In this document: positions 1-5,193 of the stretch, piece after piece
How positions within the stretch are numbered: the stretch's first letter is position 1
Layout of the letters: every line of letters starts with the position of its first letter
DNA from: Arthrobacter sp.
GTDB taxonomy: Bacteria; Actinomycetota; Actinomycetes; Actinomycetales; Micrococcaceae
Assembly: GCA_030146405.1 (NCBI GenBank)
Contig: JASLBS010000265.1
Location: 1 to 8,503 of the forward strand
DNA: 8,503 nt
Direction of reading: 5' to 3'
Translations under genes and position numbers: made by a program
The notes under the pieces: model-generated
The model's input: the letters and a program-made list of their open reading frames with translations, nothing else
Databases searched by the model: none
Told to the model about the DNA's origin: nothing

Positions 1-1
1 C

Positions 2-958
2 GGTGTTCCCGCCTCCGGCAGCGTGGAGGACGCACTGAACCACCCCGATGTGGAGATCGTGGTGAACCTGACCATCCCGGCCGCGCACGTGGAGGTGGCC
101 ACGGCCGCCGTCACAGCAGGCAAGCACGTGTGGAGCGAGAAGCCGTTCTCACTGGACCGGGCAAGTGGTGCAGGGCTCCTGGAGGCGGCGGACGCGGCGG
201 GCATCCGGCTCGGGTGCGCCCCCGACACGTTCCTCGGTGCAGGGCTCCAGACGGCGCTGCGCATGGTGGCGCGCGGTGACATCGGGGCACCCCTGACGGC
301 GCTGACCCTGATGCAGTCGCCCGGTCCGGAATCCTGGCACCCGAATCCCGCCTTCCTGTTCCAGGAGGGGGCAGGCCCCCTGTTCGACATCGGCCCCTAC
401 TACCTGACCACCCTGGTGCAGACCTTCGGGGCCATCACCAAGGTGGCGGGCTTCGGCTCCACGTCACGGCCGACCCGCACCATCGGGTCCGGTCCGAAGG
501 CCGGGGAGGTGTTCGACGTGACGGTTCCCTCCCATGTGAGCGCGATCGTCCAGTTCGCCAACGGGGAGTCCTCGCAGAGCATTTTCAGCTTCGACTCGCC
601 GCTGAAGCGTGCCGGACTGGTCGAGGTGACCGGAACCGAGGCCACCCTCGCATTCCCGGACCCGAACACGTTCACGGGTGATCTTCTGCTCACCCGCCGC
701 GGGGCCGACGAGCCCGAGGTGATCGCGGCGGTCGGGTCCACGGCGACGCGCGGCAGCGGCGTGCTCGAGATGGCCCGTGCACTGCGCGAGGGCAGGCCGC
801 ACAGGGCCCAGGGGGCCATGGCGTATCACGTCCTGGATGCCATGGTGTCCATCTCCGAGAGCATCGACACCGGTGGGTTCGTCTCGCTCTCGAGCACCGC
901 GGACGCCGCACAACCCCTGCCCGAGGACTGGGACCCCTTCGAGTCCACACTCGCCTGA
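2..958 (+). CDS. Gfo/Idh/MocA family oxidoreductase, C-terminal part (5' end outside window)
   Basis: This is a cytoplasmic NAD(P)-dependent oxidoreductase of the type that acts on sugars, polyols or inositols. The frame is open from nt 2, and a GTG at nt 23 is only an internal codon. The N-terminal Rossmann GxGxxG lies upstream of the window. Numbered from nt 2, the family EKP motif is at residues 46-48; its Lys is the usual catalytic and cofactor-contacting residue. The C-terminal alpha/beta dimerisation domain carries GPLFDIGPYYLT at 125-136. Many relatives have D-x-G-x-H here, with a catalytic His; this protein has D129-I-G-P-Y133, so Tyr replaces His, which I recall in a sugar-linked subgroup. 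Visible length is 318 residues, with the stop TGA at 956-958. A beta-propeller gene follows 103 nt downstream on the same strand, suggesting one operon. The family is secure; the substrate cannot be deduced. Confidence 0.93.
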   Translation, partial: GVPASGSVEDALNHPDVEIVVNLTIPAAHVEVATAAVTAGKHVWSEKPFSLDRASGAGLLEAADAAGIRLGCAPDTFLGAGLQTALRMVARGDIGAPLTALTLMQSPGPESWHPNPAFLFQEGAGPLFDIGPYYLTTLVQTFGAITKVAGFGSTSRPTRTIGSGPKAGEVFDVTVPSHVSAIVQFANGESSQSIFSFDSPLKRAGLVEVTGTEATLAFPDPNTFTGDLLLTRRGADEPEVIAAVGSTATRGSGVLEMARALREGRPHRAQGAMAYHVLDAMVSISESIDTGGFVSLSSTADAAQPLPEDWDPFESTLA

Positions 959-998
959 TCCCCTAGGCGGACGCTCGGCGAGGGGAGGACCGCGGAGT

Positions 999-1029
999 CT
1001 GCCGCAGGTGGCAGGTCCACGTGCGGCAG
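999..1029 (+). other. Strong intergenic hairpin between oxidoreductase and beta-propeller genes
   Basis: CTGCCGCA at 999-1006 pairs perfectly with TGCGGCAG at 1022-1029. After one G-G mismatch, GTGG (1008-1011) pairs with CCAC (1017-1020) around a 5-nt loop. This gives 12 base pairs in a 31-nt element. No T-run follows, and the next gene's ribosome binding site starts about 20 nt downstream. It could be a partial terminator or an mRNA processing or stability element that sets different expression for the two genes. The structure is seen in the sequence; the function is inference. Confidence 0.55.
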
Positions 1030-1050
1030 GCATCAGGGTGACGACAGGCG

Positions 1051-1056
1051 GGAGGG
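1051..1056 (+). promoter_or_regulatory. Ribosome binding site fixing the beta-propeller start
   Basis: GGAGGG lies 5 nt before ATG 1062. It decides between this start and several in-frame upstream candidates, including a GTG at 1038 and others inside the preceding gene. Confidence 0.75.
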
Positions 1057-1061
1057 CCATC

Positions 1062-1988
1062 ATGGTCGAGGAATCGGGTACGAGGGACGCGGGGCCGGGA
1101 CGGGACCTGCAGTGGCGCCAGCTCCTGCCCGGCCAGCGTTCGCGCCTGATGGTGTTCGATCTCGGCACCCGTTCGGTGACGTGCGTCTTCGAGACGGGGG
1201 ACTTCGTGATCGAGGCGCCGAACTGGACACCGGACGGTGAGTGGCTCGTGTTCAACTGCGACGGGCTGCTGTACCGGACCGCGCCGGTGGAGAACAGCCA
1301 ACCCAGGGTGATCTTCACCGGATCGGTGGTGGACTCGAACAACGATCACGTCATCTCCGCGGACGGCCGTTTCCTCTTCCTCTCCTCCCAGCACGGACAT
1401 CTCTACCAGGTTCCCCTCATCGGTGGTCATGCTCGGCGCGTCACCACGGACGCAGACGGGCTGGACGCGCGGTACCTGCACGGGATCTCCCCGGACGGTC
1501 GGACCCTGGTGCACATCGGGATCCGCCGTCGGGAGGGGGAGGGCACGTCCAACATCTTCGCCGTGTCGGTGGAGGACGGCGGGACCCACCCACTGACCGC
1601 ATCGCTCCACCCGCACGACGGCGTCGAGTACAGCCCCGACGGCCGATGGCTGTACTTCAACTCGGAGCGGGGCTCGGGGCACGCCGGCCACTCACAGCTC
1701 TTCCGTATGCGGCCCGACGGCTCGGCTCCGGAGCAGCTGACCCACGACGAACGCGTCAACTGGTTCCCGCACCTCGCCCCGGACGGTTCCACCCTCGTGT
1801 ACCTCAGCTATCCGCCCGGAGTGCAGGGGCACCCGGCCAATGAGACAGTGCTGCTGCGCCTCGCGGACGCCCGTGCACAGGGCGCGGAGGACGCCGTCGA
1901 ACTCCTCGGCGGGCAGGGCACGCTCAATGTGAACAGCTGGGCTCCTGACAGCCGTCGGTTCGCCTATGTGGACTACCCCGTGGAATAA
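1062..1988 (+). CDS. TolB/PD40-type beta-propeller protein
   Basis: A 308-aa protein with six WD40-like/PD40 motifs at regular spacing: WTPDGEWLVF (55-64), ISADGRFLFL (98-107), ISPDGRTLVHI (142-152), YSPDGRWLYF (190-199), LAPDGSTLVYL (238-248) and WAPDSRRFAYV (293-303). This fits a six-bladed propeller like the C-terminal domain of TolB. No signal peptide or membrane segment is visible, so it is probably cytoplasmic and is not a true periplasmic TolB. ATG 1062 is chosen because GGAGGG at 1051-1056 lies 5 nt upstream; the longer in-frame extension overlaps the preceding gene and lacks such a site. It follows a Gfo/Idh/MocA gene. Similar proteins are annotated as TolB-like or biopolymer-transport proteins, but a role with the neighbouring dehydrogenase, such as carbohydrate binding or conversion, is inference only. 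No catalytic residues can be assigned. Confidence 0.88.
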   Translation: MVEESGTRDAGPGRDLQWRQLLPGQRSRLMVFDLGTRSVTCVFETGDFVIEAPNWTPDGEWLVFNCDGLLYRTAPVENSQPRVIFTGSVVDSNNDHVISADGRFLFLSSQHGHLYQVPLIGGHARRVTTDADGLDARYLHGISPDGRTLVHIGIRRREGEGTSNIFAVSVEDGGTHPLTASLHPHDGVEYSPDGRWLYFNSERGSGHAGHSQLFRMRPDGSAPEQLTHDERVNWFPHLAPDGSTLVYLSYPPGVQGHPANETVLLRLADARAQGAEDAVELLGGQGTLNVNSWAPDSRRFAYVDYPVE

Positions 1989-2347
1989 ACCGTGGACGAT
2001 TCCGCGGACGGTCCCCGGACAGAGCGCTGACGGTAGCCGAGGACCGCGTCCACGGCGAGGAATGCCGGGGGCTGACGCCCGTCAACGGTCACTGTTCCTC
2101 CTCGCCAGCATCGGAGGAGTACGGCAGGTCGGGTATCCCCGGCTCACAGTGCTCGTGCTGGACCTCGTCGCGGGCGGACGCGAGGCGGCAGATGAGCGGG
2201 CCGGATGGGCCCGATGGCGCCCATGGTCGTCCTTGTGCACACCAGGAAACGGCGGATATCGGAAGAGTCGACCTCGCACTGGCGTAGGCTTGATTCCAGC
2301 GGACAGGTACGCGTCAACACTGGCGCCGTCCGCGAGGAGGCGAGACT
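1989..2347. other. Intergenic region without a supported gene
   Basis: These 359 nt separate the propeller stop from the TTG start of the UDG-like gene. CCGTGGAC (1990-1997) is inverted at 2048-2055, with GCGG/CCGC (2004-2007/2044-2047) inside it. This is a loose long-looped fold directly after the stop and may be a weak terminator. On the minus strand, nt 2089-2196 is a 36-codon open stretch with GC-rich third positions ending in TGA, but no ATG, GTG or TTG precedes it in frame, so I do not call it a gene. No convincing -35/-10 pair for the downstream gene was found; TTGTGC (2233) with TATCGG (2257) is only a weak candidate. Confidence 0.5.
2334..2340 (+). promoter_or_regulatory. Ribosome binding site supporting a TTG start
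   Basis: GAGGAGG lies 7 nt before TTG 2348. The first in-frame ATG, at 2360, would be 19 nt away, which is too far. The site therefore favours the uncommon TTG initiation codon. Confidence 0.72.
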
Positions 2348-2992
2348 TTGGTTCAGCGCATGGCAGATCCCACGTATCAGGCCCAGCAGTGGGAGCAGCG
2401 GTACGGTCCCCAGATCGAGGATGTGAACAGGCTCTGTGACACGCTGGCGGAGTCCAAGCCGGGATCGTCGGTACCCTACATCGATCCTGTCCACGACGTC
2501 GACGGTTGCAAGATCGTCAGTCTCTTCTCCAATCCCGGACCATCCCTGCCCTCCGGATTCGTCTCCTTCGAGAACGACGATCCGAGTTCCGTCCGGATGG
2601 CCGGCATCTACGAGGCCGTCGGCCTGCAGCCCGACGCGTTCATGCCCTGGAACGCCCACCCCTGGTACCTGCCCGAGGGCAAGGAGCGGGCGCTGACGCT
2701 GGACCAGATCTCCGACGGCGTGAAGCCACTCCTCACCTTCCTCCAGCAGGTGCCCCGCGCCTCGGCGCTCATCGCCCACGGAGCGGATGCCCACAAGGCC
2801 GCGCGGCGACTCATGAAGCTCGAGAACCGCGCCATCGTGAGGCGCGGTTTCAAGATCTACGAAGTCCGCTCGCCGGGGGAGCGTGCCTTCAAGGGGACGC
2901 CCGCGAGCCAGGAGCAGTGGCTCCAGGAGATCCAGTCGGCCTATACCGATGCCATGGGCAGGGCTGGCATCCGTTCGCGCCAGGCGATCTGA
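2348..2992 (+). CDS. Uracil-DNA glycosylase superfamily protein
   Basis: A 214-aa soluble protein with the layout of the uracil-DNA glycosylase superfamily. An N-terminal beta strand leads into FSNPGP (60-65), the equivalent of the active-site motif-A loop, followed by GFVSFENDDPSS (70-81). WNAHPW (101-106) matches the strand-plus-Asn motif that contacts the base. LIAHGADAHKAARRL (141-155) matches the following strand and helix. The classical HPSP DNA-intercalation loop is absent; YEVRSPGERAF (171-181) sits in its place. Family members remove uracil or deaminated bases from DNA, but the altered motifs leave the activity and substrate open. Translation is assigned to TTG 2348 because of the strong upstream ribosome binding site. 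The gene stands alone, 359 nt after its neighbour, and converges on a minus-strand gene with hairpins between. Superfamily membership is likely; enzymatic activity is uncertain. Confidence 0.8.
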   Translation: MVQRMADPTYQAQQWEQRYGPQIEDVNRLCDTLAESKPGSSVPYIDPVHDVDGCKIVSLFSNPGPSLPSGFVSFENDDPSSVRMAGIYEAVGLQPDAFMPWNAHPWYLPEGKERALTLDQISDGVKPLLTFLQQVPRASALIAHGADAHKAARRLMKLENRAIVRRGFKIYEVRSPGERAFKGTPASQEQWLQEIQSAYTDAMGRAGIRSRQAI

Positions 2993-3010
2993 GGTCCCAG
3001 GGACACTTCT

Positions 3011-3047
3011 GTCGGGTAGGAGGCTGATGGTGGGCCACCTACCCGAC
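3011..3047 (+). terminator. Hairpin after the UDG-like gene
   Basis: GTCGGGTAGG (3011-3020) and CCTACCCGAC (3038-3047) are perfect 10-nt inverted repeats. Past one A-A mismatch, GGC (3022-3024) can pair with GCC (3034-3036). The hairpin begins 18 nt after the TGA of the UDG-like gene. No T-run follows, as is common for high-GC actinobacterial terminators. It is probably the first of two terminators for this gene. Confidence 0.6.
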
Positions 3048-3076
3048 CCTTCCTGGGTCGAAGCAGCACCGCTTGA

Positions 3077-3117
3077 AACGCAACAGCACCGCTACTCAGT
3101 AGCGGTGCTGTTGCGTT
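3077..3117. terminator. Bidirectional terminator: perfect 20-bp stem
   Basis: Nt 3077-3096 is the exact reverse complement of nt 3098-3117, with one central base at 3097. The RNA would fold into an 18-bp-class stem with a tiny loop near CTCAG. The two strands give almost the same hairpin, each ending in TTGCGTT. It lies between the convergent UDG-like gene (ends 2992) and the minus-strand 120-aa gene (ends 3137), where a two-way terminator is expected. There is no long T-run. A dispersed palindromic repeat copy is possible, but no second copy is present in this window. Confidence 0.75.
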
Positions 3118-3136
3118 GCGCTGGTATATCGGGCGG

Positions 3137-3499
3137 TCAGGCGCGTTCCGTCGCCACGGCGAGGGATGCGGGGGCTGATGCCGTGCTGTCCACCGCGCGG
3201 CCCAGGCTCAGTCCGCGGAGTGTGGCAGAGATGTCCTCGAGGGACTGCTGCACCCAGGCGAAAGCCTCGTCGTCCATGGCCTGGTCCTCGAGCTGGAGGG
3301 CGCAGGACCGGTGAGCCAGGGCGAGACGGGCAACTGTGCCCTCTAGGGTCTCCAGCAGCTCCTCCGTCTTCGCGGCCAGCTCGCCGGCCATGGTGCTCGC
3401 GCTCGGTGCATCGGGCCCCCCGGGCATCACCAGGAGCGTGGTCCGGGAGACACCGTACGAATTGGCGGGTGCGAGCGCGGCTGGGCGCAATGTACTCAT
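3137..3499 (-). CDS. Hypothetical helical protein, 120 aa
   Basis: I do not recognise this protein. The N-terminus (1-35) is rich in Pro, Ala, Ser and Gly and probably flexible. Residues about 36-75 form a long charged helix (MAGELAAKTEELLETLEG...), and 77-98 form a second helix (DDEAFAWVQQSLEDISATLR). The tail is Ala/Ser-rich. Two amphipathic helices could give a small helical hairpin or dimer. There is no signal peptide, membrane segment or metal motif; one Cys is at 66. The start ATG at 3499 is preceded by AGAGG 10 nt upstream, which is acceptable spacing. Base composition has the GC-rich third positions of a real gene. The leader upstream (3500-3685) is clearly richer in A/T and holds a terminator-like hairpin. 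Downstream is the 20-bp-stem terminator. The gene lies 186 nt after an AKR gene on the same strand, probably a separate unit. Confidence 0.7.
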   Translation of the reverse strand: MSTLRPAALAPANSYGVSRTTLLVMPGGPDAPSASTMAGELAAKTEELLETLEGTVARLALAHRSCALQLEDQAMDDEAFAWVQQSLEDISATLRGLSLGRAVDSTASAPASLAVATERA

Positions 3500-3522
3500 A
3501 AACCAGAGACCTCTTCTAAATC

Positions 3523-3552
3523 AAGAAAACGCCCTGAAAATCCCCACGGGCG
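3523..3552 (-). terminator. Terminator-like hairpin in the leader of the 120-aa gene
   Basis: Read on the minus strand, CGCCC (3552-3548) pairs with GGGCG (3534-3530). TG and CA inside the loop can add two pairs past a bulged base. TTTTCTT (3529-3523) follows at once, the clearest U-tract beside a hairpin in the window. It lies 133 nt after the AKR stop, yet only about 30 nt before the next start codon. It is either the AKR terminator or an attenuator in the leader of the 120-aa gene. Confidence 0.5.
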
Positions 3553-3685
3553 AACGGTGCGACAGAGATCAGTCTTTCATTGCCACAGCAGGTTTCCGGC
3601 ACCCGTAGACGCAGCTTTTGCGCAAATTAGCCAGTCGTAAGCCGAAGTTCCACCGTGGCGTGTCGACTGTTCGGCGCCGGAAGCG

Positions 3686-4636
3686 CTATTCGGCACCGAC
3701 ACCCTCGGAAACGGCGTCGAGGCGCGTTACTTCCTCACTGCTCAGGTTCAAGGACGCCCCGTCCAGGAGCGCGGGAAGCTGCTCCACGGTCCGGGCACTG
3801 GCGATGGGCGCGACGACGGTGGGTCGGCTGCGAAGCCAGGCGAGTGCGGCCGCGGCCGGAGCGACGTCGTGGCCAGCGGCGATCTCACGTAACTCGGTGA
3901 TGACCGCCAAACCGGCGTCGTTCAGGTAACCACCCGCTGCCTGTCCGCGGGCAGCGCCCTCGAGGTCCTCCTGGGTGCGGTACTTGCCGGTGAGGAAACC
4001 GCTGGCGAGTGACGAGTAGGGGACGACACCGAGCGTGTACTTCTCCGCGAGCGGTGCGAGCTCGCGCTCGAAGGGCTGACGATGCACGAGGTTGTAGTGG
4101 GGCTGCAGCGCCACCGGTGCGGCGAACCCGTTGGCCCTCACGATGGTCATCCACTCCTCGATGCGGTCCGCGCTGTAGTTGGAGATCCCCACGTACCGGA
4201 CCTTCCCGGCGGTCACGAGTTGGTCGAGTGCGCCGAGGCTCTCCTCGAGCGGCGTATCGGCGTCGTCGAAGTGTGCGTAGTAGAGGTCGATGTGGTCGGT
4301 GTGAAGACGGGTGAGCGAGGCGTCGGCCGCGGCGACGATGGTCGATGCCGAGAGTCCCGTGAACTCGGGGTGCTGGCTCACCTTGGTGGCGATCACGAGG
4401 TCCTGGCGGTTGCCGCGCTCCGCGATCCATCGGCCGAGGATGGTCTCGGACTCCCCGCCGGAGTTCCCTTCGGCCCAGGCGGAGTACACGTCCGCGGTGT
4501 CGATGAAGTTGCCTCCCGCCGCAGTGAAGGCGTCGAGCACATCCCGCGACTGTTGTTCGTCGGAGGTCCAGCCGAAGGTGTTACCGCCGAGGGAGAGGGG
4601 AAGGACGTCGAGGTCGGAGGAGCCGATGCGGGTCAT
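3686..4636 (-). CDS. Aldo/keto reductase
   Basis: A 316-aa cytoplasmic NADPH-dependent reductase of aldehydes or ketones, full length for the (beta/alpha)8-barrel family. The catalytic tetrad is visible: D46 and Y51 in FIDTADVY, K85 in IATKV and H122 in YYAHFDD. KVRYVGISNYS, a typical barrel motif, follows in mid-protein. The cofactor end shows VPYSSLASGFLTGKY and near the C-terminus APIASARTVEQL, which resembles the 2'-phosphate-binding region of NADPH-using members. The start ATG at 4636 has AAAGGAA about 6 nt upstream. It lies 105 nt downstream of a 74-aa gene on the same strand, with a CCTGTACAGG palindrome in the gap that may be an operator. The family is certain; the substrate is unknown. 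It differs clearly in sequence from the second AKR at the window's right end, so they are not recent duplicates. Confidence 0.95.
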   Translation of the reverse strand: MTRIGSSDLDVLPLSLGGNTFGWTSDEQQSRDVLDAFTAAGGNFIDTADVYSAWAEGNSGGESETILGRWIAERGNRQDLVIATKVSQHPEFTGLSASTIVAAADASLTRLHTDHIDLYYAHFDDADTPLEESLGALDQLVTAGKVRYVGISNYSADRIEEWMTIVRANGFAAPVALQPHYNLVHRQPFERELAPLAEKYTLGVVPYSSLASGFLTGKYRTQEDLEGAARGQAAGGYLNDAGLAVITELREIAAGHDVAPAAAALAWLRSRPTVVAPIASARTVEQLPALLDGASLNLSSEEVTRLDAVSEGVGAE

Positions 4637-4682
4637 GGAATTCCTTTCGGTACCGTCCGCCGGGCTGCGGACCGGTCATCAC

Positions 4683-4692
4683 CCTGTACAGG
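4683..4692. promoter_or_regulatory. CCTGTACAGG palindrome upstream of the AKR gene
   Basis: A perfect 10-bp palindrome centred about 50 nt before the AKR start, where an operator or promoter would be expected. No confident -35/-10 pair could be paired with it. Its role as a regulator site is inference from position and symmetry only. Confidence 0.3.
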
Positions 4693-4741
4693 CACGGCCG
4701 GCCCCCGTTTATTTCCCTCAGCTCATTCCACGGGGCCCAGT

Positions 4742-4966
4742 TCATTGTGGAGGTTCTTCGTCCCGCTTGGTGGTGAGGTAGGTGGAACCGTCGGGGTTGC
4801 GGACCACGGTCCACTGCTGGAGTTCCTCCTGGCGGCGGCGCTGGGCTTCGTCGTCGAGATAGACGATCGGGCCCGCGGTGCTTCCACCCTGCGCGGGGCC
4901 GAAGAACATGCGTAACTTCCCCGTGGCCGCCATGAACCGTGCGGACATCGGTGGTTTCCTGGGCAT
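4742..4966 (-). CDS. Hypothetical small protein, 74 aa
   Basis: I do not recognise a named family. The N-terminus (1-20) is basic (MPRKPPMSARFMAATGKLR). A short stretch FFGPAQGGSTAGPIVYLDD follows, then a charged helix EAQRRRQEELQQW (about 40-52), and the C-terminus TVVRNPDGSTYLTTK looks like a beta hairpin. There is no signal peptide or membrane helix. The start ATG at 4966 is fixed by AGGAGG (4980-4975) 8 nt upstream; Met7 lacks such a site. It is divergent from the SPL-family gene, sharing a 227-nt intergenic region, and sits 105 nt before the AKR gene. The strong ribosome binding site and GC-rich third positions argue that it is real. A nucleic-acid-related role suggested by the basic N-terminus would be speculation. 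Confidence 0.72.
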   Translation of the reverse strand: MPRKPPMSARFMAATGKLRMFFGPAQGGSTAGPIVYLDDEAQRRRQEELQQWTVVRNPDGSTYLTTKRDEEPPQ

Positions 4967-4974
4967 CGGTGGTC

Positions 4975-4980
4975 CCTCCT
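4975..4980 (-). promoter_or_regulatory. Ribosome binding site of the 74-aa gene
   Basis: AGGAGG on the minus strand, 8 nt before ATG 4966, is a near-ideal Shine-Dalgarno sequence. It is the main evidence that this short frame is translated and starts at Met1 rather than Met7. Confidence 0.72.
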
Positions 4981-5193
4981 GGTCGCTCGTGTCAGCGGCG
5001 ACGGACGTCGGTGCCGTGCTTCGCCACTCCGCGGCTTCGTGCTCCTCCCATTCTATTGGTCACCCCCGCATCGAAGGGTCCCGATCGTCTTCGCCGTCAC
5101 CGGATCGAAGGCCCGGGCGGAGGTACGGGTCCACGCGGGAAGTGTCGGTGGAGGCCGATACCGTGGAACAAAACCGCCGATCCGAAGGGTTGT

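Noticed and set aside
777..1061. N-terminal extension of the propeller frame into the preceding gene
   Set aside because: It overlaps the Gfo/Idh/MocA coding region and has Arg/Pro-rich shadow composition; ATG 1062 has a good ribosome binding site.
464..1342. Long minus-strand open frame (292 codons) opposite the Gfo/Idh/MocA and propeller genes
   Set aside because: It lies antisense to two recognised genes, has Arg/Gly/Pro-rich low-complexity composition, and follows from GC-rich third positions on the other strand.
2089..2196. 36-codon open stretch on the minus strand with GC-rich third positions, ending in EEEQ and TGA
   Set aside because: No ATG, GTG or TTG exists in frame back to the preceding stop, and no ribosome binding site or homology is visible. 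It could be the tail of a frameshifted relic, but there is not enough to call a pseudogene.
4082..4915. Plus-strand open frame (277 codons) opposite the AKR and 74-aa genes
   Set aside because: It is antisense to a complete AKR with an intact tetrad and resembles no family.
4939..5193. Upstream extension of the SPL-family frame
   Set aside because: The added residues do not match the family, and the frame would overlap the divergent 74-aa gene start; ATG 5194 fits the family length.
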